A stretch of 64,000 nt of DNA from an uncultured Vampirovibrio sp. (GCA_910583725.1 CAJTXZ010000008.1:1-64000), one strand, 5' to 3'. Positions 42,422 through 52,636 are shown, numbered from the stretch's first letter. Translations and numbers: made by a program. The notes: generated by a model from the letters alone, not told the origin.

Positions 42422-44299
42422 ATGAGTGAACTTACCTATCAACAAGCAACAGAAGAAATAAAAAACCGGCTTGATATAGTAGATGTGATATCAAAGTATG
42501 TTGTGCTTAAAAAATCAGGGCATAACTATATGGGGCTTTGTCCTTTTCATAATGAAAAAACACCATCTTTTACCGTGACACCTTCAAGACAGATTTTTAA
42601 GTGTTTTGGCTGCGGTGAGGGCGGTGATGTTTTTTCATTCCTTATGAAAATAAATAATCAAAATTTTGCAGAAGTGCTTCAAGAACAGGCTGATATTTTT
42701 GGAATACAACTTCCAAAGGGCGGTTCTAATGTATCTAGCAAAGAATACAAAAAAGAAAAAGACAGACTTCTTGAAGCTGTTAAATATGCTATGGAATTCT
42801 ACCATAATAATCTTATTAAAAATGATGCTGCTTTGTTATACCTTGAAAAAAGAGGTGTTGGTGAAGTTGCAATAGGAAGTTTTTTTCTAGGGCTTGCACC
42901 AAAAACAAATTTTGAATTAAAAAATCATTTAAGGGAATTAGGCTATACTAATGATGAAATGTATAAAGCCGGTCTTTTGTATGAAAAAAACGGTGATTTT
43001 CTTGACAGATTCAGAAACAGGCTTATCATCCCTATTATGGACGTTAACAATAATCCTATTGCCTTTGGTGCAAGAGCAATAATAGACGGCCAAAATCCGA
43101 AATATTTGAATTCGCCCGATTCTTCAATTTATAATAAAAGTTCTGTCCTTTTTGGCTTAAACAGGGCAAAAGAGGCCATAAAAAATGAAGATGGCGTAAT
43201 TGTTATGGAAGGATATTTTGATGTAATTTCGGCCCAGGTGAATGGAGTCAGAAATGCTGTTGCATCCTGTGGTACAGCCCTTACACCGCAGCATATCAAG
43301 CTTTTAAGCCGTTACACAACAAGTAGAAGGATATTTTTAGCATTTGATCAGGATGCAGCGGGAAGAAAGGCAGTAAAGCTTGGCGCCCAGGTGATAAAAG
43401 AGATATTTTCAGGTCTTGGCAATATTAAACAATATGACTCAAGCTACTCGGGCACGTCCGATAATGTATGCGAAATACGTGTTGTGCCGCAGGCGGGTGG
43501 GAAAGATCCAGATGAATATATAAGAGAATTTGGTGCGGAAAATTATAAGGAAGAAATTAAAAAAGCTCCGCTTCTTTTGGATTTTGAACTTGAGATGCTT
43601 TTTCTTAATTGCCCAAAGAATCCTACAGCCCAGGAAAAAAGTGAGTTAGTACAACAAATAGTGTATATTTTACAAGAAATCAAAAATCCCATTATTTTGG
43701 CCGATTACATTAAAAACATCTCATTTAAACTTAATATAGATGAGTCTACCCTGAAAAATCAGGTGGAGATTAATCAGGTTGAGTCCGATGAATTGTATCA
43801 AAATGTAACAATTCAGCCATCCAAAATGCTCTATAAAAAAATAGCAAAAACTAACTTAAATGCCCGCTATGAAAGGATGGAGGATAATTTGGTGAAGCTT
43901 GCTCTTCAAGCAAATACGCCCGAAAAAAAAGCCTATTTTATAAAGGCGATTGATGGGTATAAACCCGCTTCAGAAGCTAATTTAAAGATACTTGAAGACA
44001 TTGACAAAACCATATTGGAATCCGATAATGTTGAATCAATAGCAAAAAAACTTTTTTCCAGGTTTTATAATGATATAGAAATACAAAAAGATTTAACAGA
44101 CAAAATTTTTTCCTCAGCCGAATTTGAAACATTAACATACAATGATTATATTCAATCTGTTCAAGAAACTTTCCTGAGACTGAATCAATTGAAACGAAAC
44201 CAGAAAAAGGAAGAACTGCGGCAGAAAAACAGGGACAGAAACTTAACAGAAGAAGATAAGATTACAATCTCAAAAGAAATTCTGAGTGGAAACATTTAA
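42422..44299 (+). CDS. dnaG: DNA primase
   Basis: DnaG makes RNA primers for replication. The 625-residue protein has the CHC2 zinc finger (CPFHNEKTPSFTV, CFGCGEGGDVFSF, about residues 39-67), the RNA polymerase core, and the Toprim site (VIVMEGYFDVISA, RIFLAFDQDAAGRKA). The C-terminal helicase-binding part is present but divergent. AAAAGGAT lies close to the ATG. It forms the classical pair with rpoD 32 bp downstream. Confidence 0.97.
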   Translation: MSELTYQQATEEIKNRLDIVDVISKYVVLKKSGHNYMGLCPFHNEKTPSFTVTPSRQIFKCFGCGEGGDVFSFLMKINNQNFAEVLQEQADIFGIQLPKGGSNVSSKEYKKEKDRLLEAVKYAMEFYHNNLIKNDAALLYLEKRGVGEVAIGSFFLGLAPKTNFELKNHLRELGYTNDEMYKAGLLYEKNGDFLDRFRNRLIIPIMDVNNNPIAFGARAIIDGQNPKYLNSPDSSIYNKSSVLFGLNRAKEAIKNEDGVIVMEGYFDVISAQVNGVRNAVASCGTALTPQHIKLLSRYTTSRRIFLAFDQDAAGRKAVKLGAQVIKEIFSGLGNIKQYDSSYSGTSDNVCEIRVVPQAGGKDPDEYIREFGAENYKEEIKKAPLLLDFELEMLFLNCPKNPTAQEKSELVQQIVYILQEIKNPIILADYIKNISFKLNIDESTLKNQVEINQVESDELYQNVTIQPSKMLYKKIAKTNLNARYERMEDNLVKLALQANTPEKKAYFIKAIDGYKPASEANLKILEDIDKTILESDNVESIAKKLFSRFYNDIEIQKDLTDKIFSSAEFETLTYNDYIQSVQETFLRLNQLKRNQKKEELRQKNRDRNLTEEDKITISKEILSGNI

Positions 44300-44331
44300 A
44301 AACGACAGCACAAGCAAAATGGAGAATCTAA

Positions 44332-45402
44332 ATGACAAGAAAAAGAAGTTCAGACCAATCTGTAATTAGTGTGGTTGATAAAGATTCAGAAGATATGGGC
44401 GATGATAGCTTTTTTGAAAATTCTGCCCTTGAAACGGATAATATTTCAAATATTATAAGGTCGCAGGCGGGAATTGATGTGAGCACCCTTTCAAGTTCAG
44501 CTTTCTTTGAAAAAGAAGATGATGAAGAAGAAGGCGATGGAATGGCTGTGCCGAAGGGCATTTCAATCGATGATCCTGTCAGAATGTATTTAAGAGAAAT
44601 TGGCAGAATTAAGCTTCTTACTGCTGATGAAGAGATTGACCTTGCAAGAAAAATTGTCGCAGGCGGAAATTCCGGTGCTGTTGCAAAGAGAAAACTTGTT
44701 CAGGCAAACTTAAGATTGGTTGTAAGCATTGCAAAAAAATATGTAGGCCGCGGAATGCTTTTTTTGGACCTTATTCAGGAAGGCAATTTGGGACTAATTC
44801 GCGCTGCTGAAAAGTTTGACCATGAAAGAGGGTATAAATTTTCAACATATGCTACCTGGTGGATTAGGCAGGCCATAACAAGGGCAATTGCAGACCAGGC
44901 AAGAACAATTAGAATTCCTGTTCATATGGTTGAAACAATTAATAAACTTAAAAAAGTTACAAGAAAACTTGCGCAGGAACTTGCAAGAAAGCCATCTGAA
45001 GAAGAGCTATCTGTTGAGATGGGCATTTCAATCAATAAATTAAGGGAAATCATTAAGGTGGCCCAGGAACCTTTAAGCCTTGAAACGCCTATTGGTAAAG
45101 AGGAAGATTCCCGCCTTGGCGATTTTATTGAAGATAAAGATGCTGACGCTCCTGTTAAAACTGTTGCCCATGAGCTTTTAAGGGAAGATTTGGCAGAAGT
45201 ATTGGGCAGTCTTTCTCCAAGAGAAAGAGATGTTTTAAGATTGAGATTTGGTATGGATGACGGCAGACAAAGGACTTTAGAAGAAGTGGGCCAGTTGTTC
45301 GGTGTTACAAGGGAGAGAATCAGACAAATTGAAGCTAAGGCTCTAAGAAAGCTGAGACATCCAAATCGCTCAAAGAGATTAAAAGAATACATTGAGGTGT
45401 AA
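44332..45402 (+). CDS. rpoD: Primary sigma factor RpoD/SigA
   Basis: The housekeeping sigma factor, 356 residues. Regions 1.2 to 4.2 are complete: DPVRMYLREIGRIKLL (1.2), VSIAKKYVGRGMLFLDLIQEGNLGLIRA (2.1-2.2), YKFSTYATWWIRQAITRAI (2.3-2.4), region 3, and VTRERIRQIEAKALRKLRHP (4.2). The 80-residue N-terminal region is acidic and poorly conserved, with no full region 1.1. GGAGA precedes the ATG. A terminator follows. Confidence 0.97.
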   Translation: MTRKRSSDQSVISVVDKDSEDMGDDSFFENSALETDNISNIIRSQAGIDVSTLSSSAFFEKEDDEEEGDGMAVPKGISIDDPVRMYLREIGRIKLLTADEEIDLARKIVAGGNSGAVAKRKLVQANLRLVVSIAKKYVGRGMLFLDLIQEGNLGLIRAAEKFDHERGYKFSTYATWWIRQAITRAIADQARTIRIPVHMVETINKLKKVTRKLAQELARKPSEEELSVEMGISINKLREIIKVAQEPLSLETPIGKEEDSRLGDFIEDKDADAPVKTVAHELLREDLAEVLGSLSPRERDVLRLRFGMDDGRQRTLEEVGQLFGVTRERIRQIEAKALRKLRHPNRSKRLKEYIEV

Positions 45403-45420
45403 AAGCTCATTTTTATATTA

Positions 45421-45456
45421 AAAAGCCCGGCAGAAATAAATTGCAGGGCTTTTTAA
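45421..45456 (+). terminator. Terminator after dnaG-rpoD
   Basis: The stem AAAAGCCC (45421-45428) with GGGCTTTT (45446-45453) is followed by TAATATTTG. Confidence 0.75.
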
Positions 45457-45569
45457 TATTTGATTTTGTTTGTATTTTTAAGAGGTTGGGCTTGCTGTGT
45501 GCTGTAAGTTATGCTAATTTTGCAGGTTTAATTTTGGTGAAATATCTACTGACTCTTTTTCATAAAAGA

Positions 45570-46469
45570 TTATCTTCTGTAGCCTGCCAGTTTTGCGTTT
45601 TCTTCTTTTTCTACTTTTAGATAATACCAGGTGTAGCACATTGTGCTGAATGGAAGAAGAATGTTTCCAGCCACAAAAGACACCCAGAATTCAAGCAATT
45701 GTATCATTTCTTTACCGGAGCCTGTTTCAAAATTATTTACAAGAACATCTGTAAATATAAAAGCCTTTGAAAAACTTGCAATAATTTGACCCCAAACGAG
45801 TCCTACTATGCCGACTAAAATAATTAGGCCCCAAAGTGGAAAATAATGCTTAATGCTTAGCCCAAAAGCTTTTAGGATACTTTTAAGGGGTGATAAATGC
45901 GGGCTTAAAACAAAAGACTGCAGAGTAATTGTAAATAATGGTGCAAGGATAAGCATTATAAGTGCTCCGATACTGATTGGAACAATTATGGCACTTGCCA
46001 TGCTTACAGGATTATGCAAGATATTTCCCATATTTGCGCTGCCAAGAAAAAATATTGATGAAACTATAAGGATTGAAATGGCTAAAGAAATGAGGAGCAT
46101 TAACATCAAATAAGCGATGTAATCACTACTTCTTCTTTTGAAGCCTTCTGTATAATATTTAAATTCCCTAAGAGATTCGTTTTCTACAATTTGTTTTGAA
46201 ATTAAAACAAGAGCACCTTGTACAAGTAAAAATTGCCAAAATGCATGACAAAACATTATTAAGCCTATTATCATGCATATGAAAAGCAATGGAATATTTA
46301 TATTTTGAGGATTTCCTGCTATAAAAACCGGAAGGAAGCATAGAAAAATACCAAGAAGCTGTCCTATAAGAGGGTAGAACAGGTATAATAAAAATTGTGG
46401 TATTTTTATAAAGAATGTGGAAAATGATTCAAAAACTATTGTAAAGTTTGCTGCGCATTTTTTATGCAT
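45570..46469 (-). CDS. Polytopic membrane protein
   Basis: A 299-residue protein with six or seven hydrophobic segments, the first after about 20 residues (FLIKIPQFLLYLFYPL). The order of the strongly hydrophobic stretches (about 20-60, 68-95, 115-150, 155-190, 210-240, 255-280) resembles proteins sometimes called glycerophosphoryl-diester-phosphodiesterase membrane domains, but I cannot name the family with certainty. No catalytic residues are evident. An AAAGGCA before the ATG supports the start. Single gene. Confidence 0.6.
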   Translation of the reverse strand: MHKKCAANFTIVFESFSTFFIKIPQFLLYLFYPLIGQLLGIFLCFLPVFIAGNPQNINIPLLFICMIIGLIMFCHAFWQFLLVQGALVLISKQIVENESLREFKYYTEGFKRRSSDYIAYLMLMLLISLAISILIVSSIFFLGSANMGNILHNPVSMASAIIVPISIGALIMLILAPLFTITLQSFVLSPHLSPLKSILKAFGLSIKHYFPLWGLIILVGIVGLVWGQIIASFSKAFIFTDVLVNNFETGSGKEMIQLLEFWVSFVAGNILLPFSTMCYTWYYLKVEKEENAKLAGYRR

Positions 46470-46674
46470 TGTAATATGCCTTTATTTCTAATCTAGTACT
46501 CTAATTAGGATTAGTATAACATTTTTTATAAAAATAGAAATACGAAATTTATATTATTATTAAGAAATGTTAAAATAAAAGCTTGTTTGTAAGTTTTGAG
46601 CCTTTTTTACAAATGATACATTTAATGCATGAATATTTGTTTATATTGCTGACTAATGCGTTATAAGGGTTTTG

Positions 46675-47790
46675 TTATACAATTTTTAAATTGCTTTCTT
46701 TTTGAAGATAGCTGTATTTGTAGTAATAATCTTCAGGATTCTCCTTGGCAGCTTTAATAGTTGCTTCAAGCTCTACAAATTTTTCAGCAAATGTAGGGTC
46801 AAACTGGCTGCCTGAACATTTTTTTATTTCTTCTATTGCAACCTCATGACTTAGTGCTTTTCTATATGATCTGGTTGATGTCATAGCATCATACGTATCT
46901 GCAATGGCTACTATTCTTGAAGAAAGAGGTATTTCATCTCCCTTCAAACCGTCAGGATAGCCTCTTCCATCCCATCTTTCATGGTGTGCTTTTAGCCAGC
47001 TTGAAATTCCTGAAAGTTTTTTAATGCTCATAATTAATCTTTCTGAATTATTGGGATGAAGCTTCATTACAGCAAATTCTTCGTCTGTTAATTTTCCGGG
47101 TTTGCATAAAATACACTGTGGAATGGCTATTTTTCCTATATCATGAAGAAGCCCCGCTGTTTCAATTTCTTCTAAAAGTTTTTCATCAAATCCGAGTTCT
47201 TTAGCTAAAATTAAAGAATACAACGTTACCCTTAATGAATGACCATGAGTGTATGGGTCCTTTGAATCAAGAGCTGATGAGATTGATTTAATTGTTTTAT
47301 AAAAAAGTTCTTTTAAATCTTTTAATATTGCCGACTTTGAACTTGAGAGGTTATATTTGTTTATTCCTGTTTCTACAATTCTTGATAATTCTTCAGGCTC
47401 AAACGGTTTTAAGATATACTGATAGAGATTACATTTATTAACCGCGTCAGATAGAATTTCAATATCTGCAAAACCTGTTAAAAGTATTTTTATGACATCC
47501 GGCGCTATTTCGTTTACTTTTTCTAAAAACTCTGTGCCTTCCATAACGGGCATTTTATGGTCTGAAACAATCAGAGAAATATTGTCAGCATTTGCTTTGA
47601 ATACTTCCAAACCCTCAAGCCCATTGGATGCTGTTAAAATCTTGTATTTTCTATGGAACGTCCTTTTTAGGAGCTGGAGGTTATTTATTTCATCATCTAC
47701 AAGCAGAATTGTATTTGCTGTGCTTTGAATTCTGGCACAGAGGATGTCATCCATTCCATCAATATGAAAATCTTTTTCTAAATTAAGCAA
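46675..47790 (-). CDS. Response regulator with HD-GYP phosphodiesterase domain
   Basis: The 371-residue protein has an N-terminal receiver domain (ILLVDDEINNLQLLKR; phospho-acceptor aspartate in LIVSDHKMPVMEG; KPF lysine in YILKPFEPEEL) and a C-terminal HD-GYP domain (HGHSLRVTLYS, LLHDIGKIAIP, HHERWDGRGYPDGLKGDEIP, ATYDAMTSTRSYR-like IADTYDAMTSTRSY). Such proteins hydrolyse cyclic di-GMP under control of a sensor kinase. The start is a TTG with GAGGAA seven bases before; an ATG nearby is out of frame. No kinase is adjacent. Confidence 0.92.
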   Translation of the reverse strand: MLNLEKDFHIDGMDDILCARIQSTANTILLVDDEINNLQLLKRTFHRKYKILTASNGLEGLEVFKANADNISLIVSDHKMPVMEGTEFLEKVNEIAPDVIKILLTGFADIEILSDAVNKCNLYQYILKPFEPEELSRIVETGINKYNLSSSKSAILKDLKELFYKTIKSISSALDSKDPYTHGHSLRVTLYSLILAKELGFDEKLLEEIETAGLLHDIGKIAIPQCILCKPGKLTDEEFAVMKLHPNNSERLIMSIKKLSGISSWLKAHHERWDGRGYPDGLKGDEIPLSSRIVAIADTYDAMTSTRSYRKALSHEVAIEEIKKCSGSQFDPTFAEKFVELEATIKAAKENPEDYYYKYSYLQKESNLKIV

Positions 47791-47912
47791 AGCATTTCCT
47801 CAAAAAAGCCAAGTTAACATTTTATTTATCGACAGCTTTTCTAAATACTTTAATATTTTTTTTATTTGAAATCAATAATTCAAATATATGAAGTAAAAAA
47901 TGTGCCTAATTT

Positions 47913-48338
47913 TTATGAATTTGTAAAATAGCCGCAATCTATGCTGTTCATAAATTCTCCACAAGATTCTTCGTTTGCTCTTGCAACCTGTAGTCTAGTT
48001 TCTATGCTTGTCTGTTGTTTTTGAAGAAATTTTTCGCTTACGTTTGTTTTGGCCATTTCCTGGTCTATTTGGCGTTGATAGTTGTTTTCAATTTGTTGTC
48101 TTTGACTCATAATGCTGCCATAATCTTCAACAGAAAGGTCGTCATCAAAATTTACATCCAGCATTTGCAGCTCTGATTCTTGCCTATCTAAAATTCGGTT
48201 TACGATATTTGCTGATTTTGCTGCAAGGTATGCAAGATCATCTTGAAGTGCGGTTAATTTGTCTTCCCAAGTGCTGATTTGTAGTTTCCAGAAAAGACGC
48301 GTTGTGAATACGGTTAAAAAAGCTCTGTTTTTGCCCAT
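47913..48338 (-). CDS. Hypothetical coiled-coil protein
   Basis: A 141-residue soluble protein, mostly helical, with Gln/Glu-rich heptads (about 25-120, for instance RQQIENNYQRQIDQEMAK and LQKQQTSIETRLQ). It opens with MGKNRAFLTVFTTRLFWKL. GAAAGGACG precedes the ATG. No known family; no membrane segment. It stands alone between the HD-GYP gene and the ThiF-type gene. Confidence 0.6.
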   Translation of the reverse strand: MGKNRAFLTVFTTRLFWKLQISTWEDKLTALQDDLAYLAAKSANIVNRILDRQESELQMLDVNFDDDLSVEDYGSIMSQRQQIENNYQRQIDQEMAKTNVSEKFLQKQQTSIETRLQVARANEESCGEFMNSIDCGYFTNS

Positions 48339-48485
48339 TTGACGTCCTTTCTAATAGTGTACATATATATAAAGTAATTTTGTGTATAAAAATTGCGTAT
48401 TTTGTATATATTAATTTAATATTTCTTAATATTTATGTGACTGATTCAAATAATCTGCATTAAAAATGGCTTTGTGCATTAAGCT

Positions 48486-49232
48486 TTATAAACTGCAGAT
48501 ACAGGATGAGCTTTTCTTAATGTTAATAATTTTGAATCTCATATTCAGGCCGTCAAAGGTAAGAATTTTATTTGTTAAAAGCTCTCCTTTGCTAATTATC
48601 AGTTTTAAGATTTCCATACTCTGAATTGAAGCTATAGTTGAAACTGTTGGTGATACAATAGCTTTATCTATAGGCGTTTTTATATCAGCATTAGGAAAAA
48701 TACATCTAAGGCAAGAGGTTTTTTTTGGAATAATTGTTATTGTCTGGCCCCTGAATTCACTGACGCCGGCATGAATTAGAGGTTTTTCCAGTGTAAGACT
48801 TATATCATTTAAGAGGAATTTAGATTCAAAACTGTCAAAGCAGTCTGCAATAATGTCATAGTTTTTTGCGATATCAAGATAATTTTTATCATTAAGTCTT
48901 GTATAATAAGTCTCTACTTTGATATCTTTATTATAATTTTTTATCCATTCTTTTGCAGATAAGACTTTTGGTTTATTTATATTATTCAGATTATGGATAA
49001 ATTGTCGGTTAAGGTTTGACATTTCCACATTGTCATTATCAACAATGCCTATCTTCCCCACGCCAAGTGAAGCCAAATTGGCTATTACGCCAGAACCCAG
49101 GCCGCCAGAGCCGCAGATGAGAACTCTTGCTTTTAGTATTTTTTTCTGTCCTTCTTTGTTTACCTCTGGAATAAGAATGTTTCTTTTGTATCGTTCTGTA
49201 TTAATAATTTTTAATATATCTGTTTTGGACAT
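48486..49232 (-). CDS. ThiF/MoeB/HesA-type adenylyltransferase
   Basis: A 248-residue E1-like enzyme that activates the C-terminus of a sulfur carrier or a similar protein. It has the ATP loop ICGSGGLGSGVIANLASLGV, IVDNDNVEMSNLNRQF, DCFDSFESKFLLND, and zinc cysteines in SCLRCIF and CICS at the C-terminus. No rhodanese domain follows. Which pathway (thiamine, molybdopterin or another) cannot be decided; no thi or moa gene is adjacent. It follows 11 bp after the gene at 49244. Confidence 0.85.
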   Translation of the reverse strand: MSKTDILKIINTERYKRNILIPEVNKEGQKKILKARVLICGSGGLGSGVIANLASLGVGKIGIVDNDNVEMSNLNRQFIHNLNNINKPKVLSAKEWIKNYNKDIKVETYYTRLNDKNYLDIAKNYDIIADCFDSFESKFLLNDISLTLEKPLIHAGVSEFRGQTITIIPKKTSCLRCIFPNADIKTPIDKAIVSPTVSTIASIQSMEILKLIISKGELLTNKILTFDGLNMRFKIINIKKSSSCICSL

Positions 49233-49243
49233 AATCTACCAGC

Positions 49244-49819
49244 CTACCACAGTTTTGGATTATTGTTTGTTGCCGCTTTAATTAAACGGCGAAGTTTTAT
49301 ATCTTCTTGTCTTGTGGTTTCATTTATATATAAAATTTTATAATATTCCTTTTTATGCCAGATTTGTCTTTTTAGTTCCGTAATTTCACTGTTTAGCGCG
49401 TCTATATTTTTCTTTAACTCTTTTTTGCATCTTCTATCATAAAATCTGCATCTTTTTTTATCCATTTCATCAAGGCGCATATACTTTGCCTCTAATTGAA
49501 GCACAAGCGGTCTTAAAGCAAGATATTCTTTTCTATTTATTTCTTCAAACTTTGTAAGAGTATTTGTTTTAAGCTCCAGCTCTTCTAAATTAATATATTT
49601 ATTCTGTCCTTCGTTTAGTTTTCTTATGTAGCTGTTATCGGTTATTTGATTAATCTTATTTGAAACCTTATTAATAATTGCAGGTTTTTTTATCTGCAAG
49701 CTGATTTTTGCAAATGCTGACTCGCTATAAAAAGCAATAAACAAAAACATTATAGCGCCTGTAATGACTGCCTTCTTTGATGATTTTTTATTTGTACCAT
49801 TAGCTTTATTTCCAGTCAA
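49244..49819 (-). CDS. Secreted coiled-coil protein of unknown function
   Basis: A 191-residue protein with a signal peptide (VITGAIMFLFIAFYSESAFA, cleavage after residue about 37) and a helical charged mature part with coiled-coil heptads (LNEGQNKYINLEELEL, LRPLVLQLEAKYMRLDE, CRFYDRRCKKELKKNI). The conserved cysteine pair CRFYDRRC may form a disulfide. I chose the TTG at 49819, which has GGGAGA six to ten bases upstream and lies just inside the end of the preceding gene; a much longer frame from 49915 would overlap that gene fully. Coupled by overlap. Confidence 0.65.
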   Translation of the reverse strand: MTGNKANGTNKKSSKKAVITGAIMFLFIAFYSESAFAKISLQIKKPAIINKVSNKINQITDNSYIRKLNEGQNKYINLEELELKTNTLTKFEEINRKEYLALRPLVLQLEAKYMRLDEMDKKRCRFYDRRCKKELKKNIDALNSEITELKRQIWHKKEYYKILYINETTRQEDIKLRRLIKAATNNNPKLW

Positions 49820-51371
49820 TATTTGTCTCCCATTTGTGTTTTTTATAGTATTCGTAATCATTCGATGGTATTTTCGGGTTTTCGATTTTGATATCCTTTC
49901 TTGCAAGAAGTACAAAATTGTTGCTGGCGAGGACTAACTTCCAATTTTTGTCAGCCATTAGACGTGTATATAGTGTCCCGTATGCTTTTTCAATGATGAC
50001 ATAATCAATGTGCTGTTTATAAAATTCCTCATGCCAGTTTGGGCCTATATAAATAATATGCATTCTGTTGAGCTGGCTCGGCTCATATGTTTCTTCATAT
50101 CTGCCGTCCATAAATATGAAATTGTTCGGATATAATTTATAGGCAAGGAAGCTTCCAAAATGAAAATTGGCAAAGAGATTTCCTTTAAGATTATTTATTT
50201 TTAGAAATTCAGCCTCTACATAGGGATATTCGCTGATTGTTCCCTCTATCTTATTTGTTTTAATGGTATATACAAATGAAAGTGTAATAAGGAAATAAAG
50301 CAATAATTCTTTAAAATTATTTAAGGTGTTTGGTAGTTTTTTATTAAAGATTTTTGTATAAATGTCATCATACAAAAAGGCGCATGCACACAAGGCAAAG
50401 AAAGGAAGAAGTCTTAAGGTTTTTAAGCTTAGGATAAACATCGTAATTAGGATAAGTGCTTTGGTTTTATCAAAATTGTGATATATACTTTTAGTTTTTT
50501 CAATAAAAGAGTCACCATTTGTTTTTATATATTTTCTTATTAGATAAAATATTGAGATTAAAACCATAGCAAGGCACCATAGCTTAAATTTAAAGAATTT
50601 AAACAAGTGGATTTTGCTAAATAATGGTTGCCATTCTGTAATATTTGGCCGACTAAGCGTTATGGCGTGGAATAAGAAATAAACATATTTCACTCCATAA
50701 GGATTTATAAACATTACTGTCAGTGAGATGAAGAATGTAATCATAAAAGGCTTGATTGGTTTTTTGTTTAAAAATTCTCCCAAAATATACAAGGCTAAAA
50801 GTCCAAGCCCTGTGAAACATCCGCCATGGATATTTGACCAGACGAGCATTGTAGACGGCAAAATCCAAAGAAGCTGGTAGTTTTTTTCAAGCCTTGTTTT
50901 TTCCAGTGTGTATAGCCATATTGTAAAGAATAAAAAGGTAAAGAGCTGACATCTTAATGTTGTAAACATTATGTCTAATGAAGATTGTATTAAAAGTATA
51001 AAAAATAAGATGTTAAATGGCGCTGTAATAAGAGGGTTTTCATTGTTTTGATTTTTATGTTTTCTTCTTAAAAGAATTATTCTTGTAAGTATAAAATAAG
51101 TTAAAGACAATATGATTATTTTAAAAATAAATAATCCGGTTTCTCCAAATTTATCAAGAATCGTATAGAATATAAGGCTTGAGCCCCATTCATGGTCGAA
51201 CCATTGTCTTGTCGGGCCAAATGACTGAAAGTCAAAGTTTAAAAGGCTTCCTGTTTGAAAAAAGGTTTTGCCGACAATCAGCCTTGCCCAAAAATCAAAA
51301 TCTATTTCTTTTGTCATTATAGAGAGGGTTGAGATGTATAGAAATAGAGAAATATAAAATAATATAACCAT
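49806..51371 (-). CDS. Polytopic membrane protein, GT-C-like
   Basis: A 521-residue protein with about ten hydrophobic segments in its first 370 residues and a soluble C-terminal part. The first loop carries DFDFWARLIVGKTFFQTG and RQWFDHEWGSS; an Asp/Glu pair in the first extracytoplasmic loop is typical of lipid-sugar-dependent GT-C glycosyltransferases. The soluble end (FHFGSFLAYKL, FIFMDGRYEETY) resembles the C-terminal domains of such enzymes. The substrate is unknown. A role in cell-surface glycosylation is inferred with modest confidence. Confidence 0.55.
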   Translation of the reverse strand: MVILFYISLFLYISTLSIMTKEIDFDFWARLIVGKTFFQTGSLLNFDFQSFGPTRQWFDHEWGSSLIFYTILDKFGETGLFIFKIIILSLTYFILTRIILLRRKHKNQNNENPLITAPFNILFFILLIQSSLDIMFTTLRCQLFTFLFFTIWLYTLEKTRLEKNYQLLWILPSTMLVWSNIHGGCFTGLGLLALYILGEFLNKKPIKPFMITFFISLTVMFINPYGVKYVYFLFHAITLSRPNITEWQPLFSKIHLFKFFKFKLWCLAMVLISIFYLIRKYIKTNGDSFIEKTKSIYHNFDKTKALILITMFILSLKTLRLLPFFALCACAFLYDDIYTKIFNKKLPNTLNNFKELLLYFLITLSFVYTIKTNKIEGTISEYPYVEAEFLKINNLKGNLFANFHFGSFLAYKLYPNNFIFMDGRYEETYEPSQLNRMHIIYIGPNWHEEFYKQHIDYVIIEKAYGTLYTRLMADKNWKLVLASNNFVLLARKDIKIENPKIPSNDYEYYKKHKWETNIDWK

Positions 51372-51491
51372 TGTACAGTTCCCAGCTAAATCTAATAAAA
51401 ATATTATATCAAAAAAACTTGATACACCATTTTTTTTTGGTTATTATTGGTGTGTAAAAAGTAATATTGGAGCGATTTTAGAAGCGGCTTT

Positions 51492-52526
51492 ATGGAAAAT
51501 AAAATTTTAGAGATTAAGGAAAATGCAACACGCGAGATTGAAGCAGTTCATTGTTTAAAAGAACTTGATGAAATTAAGAATAAATATTTATCAAGATCAT
51601 CTGAATTAAATAATTTAAAGAAGGGCTTAAAAGATATAGAACCTGCTATGAGGCCTAGAATAGGTTCATTGACAAATGAAGTGTATAAAGAAATAGAGGC
51701 TTTAATAAAAGATAAAAATGAAAAATTTTATTTTGAAGAATTGAATAAAAAATTAATTTCTGAAAAAATAGATCCGACACTTGATGGAACATATATGAAA
51801 AAAGGCAAAGTTCATCCTTTAACTGCAACGGTCAATGAGATTGTCGAAATATTTGAACACTTGGGGTTTTCTTTGATTGAAAACCAATATTCACCCGAGG
51901 TTGAGGTTGAGAAATATAATTTTGATCTTCTTAATACCCCAAAAGAACATCCTGCAAGGGATGTACAGGATACTTATTATGCATTAAATGCAAAGCATGT
52001 TGTATTAAGAAGCCAAACATCAGGTGCACAGGTGCATACTATGGAGAACCAAAAACCTCCTATTAAAATTATTGCACCCGGCAGAGTTTACAGAAATGAA
52101 TCGGTAAGTGCAAGGAAAAACAACCTTTTTCATCAGATAGAAGGCTTGTGTGTTGATAAAAATATCAGGTTTACTGATTTAAAAGGTACGTTAAATGAAT
52201 TTATACGGCTTTATTTTGGCTCCAGTCGTCCAACAAGGTTTAGAAATAGCTTTTTCCCGTTTACCGAGCCATCTGCAGAAGTTGATGTTCAATGCATAAT
52301 GTGCAAAGGAAAAGGGTGTGCAACATGTTCTGGCACAGGGTGGCTTGAAATTTTAGGGTGCGGCATGGTTGATCCTAATGTCTTAGAAGGTGTTGGAATT
52401 GATTCAAGTGTTTATTCCGGTTTTGCTTTTGGTATGGGAGTTGAAAGACTTACCATGCTAAAATATGCCATTGATGATATAAGGCTGTTTTTTAATAATG
52501 ATGAAAGATTTTTAAAACAGTTTTAG
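51492..52526 (+). CDS. pheS: Phenylalanyl-tRNA synthetase alpha subunit
   Basis: The catalytic subunit that charges tRNA-Phe, 344 residues. It has the N-terminal coiled-coil tRNA arm (about 1-85), motif 2 (PGRVYRNESVSARKNNLFHQIEGL), a zinc knuckle-like insert CIMCKGKGCATCSGTGW, and motif 3 (FGMGVERLTMLKYAIDDIRLF). The beta subunit gene pheT is not adjacent, unlike in most bacteria. A terminator follows. Confidence 0.96.
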   Translation: MENKILEIKENATREIEAVHCLKELDEIKNKYLSRSSELNNLKKGLKDIEPAMRPRIGSLTNEVYKEIEALIKDKNEKFYFEELNKKLISEKIDPTLDGTYMKKGKVHPLTATVNEIVEIFEHLGFSLIENQYSPEVEVEKYNFDLLNTPKEHPARDVQDTYYALNAKHVVLRSQTSGAQVHTMENQKPPIKIIAPGRVYRNESVSARKNNLFHQIEGLCVDKNIRFTDLKGTLNEFIRLYFGSSRPTRFRNSFFPFTEPSAEVDVQCIMCKGKGCATCSGTGWLEILGCGMVDPNVLEGVGIDSSVYSGFAFGMGVERLTMLKYAIDDIRLFFNNDERFLKQF

Positions 52527-52546
52527 CTTTATGGTTTTTTAATAAT

Positions 52547-52582
52547 AAAGTCCCGCTTTTTGATATTGCGGGACTTTTTAAT
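52547..52582. terminator. Bidirectional terminator between pheS and the ankyrin gene
   Basis: A perfect 10-bp stem, AAAGTCCCGC (52547-52556) with GCGGGACTTT (52568-52577), followed by TTTAATTG. It serves the convergent pheS and the fab operon end. Confidence 0.85.
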
Positions 52583-52636
52583 TGTATTTATTACAAAGCT
52601 CAAGAGCCTGTTTGGGATTGAGTACTGTATCACTGT

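Noticed and set aside
49820..49915. Longer start (49915) for the secreted coiled-coil protein
   Set aside because: It lies inside the upstream gene and has no ribosome site; the TTG at 49819 has GGGAGA upstream and gives a normal signal peptide.
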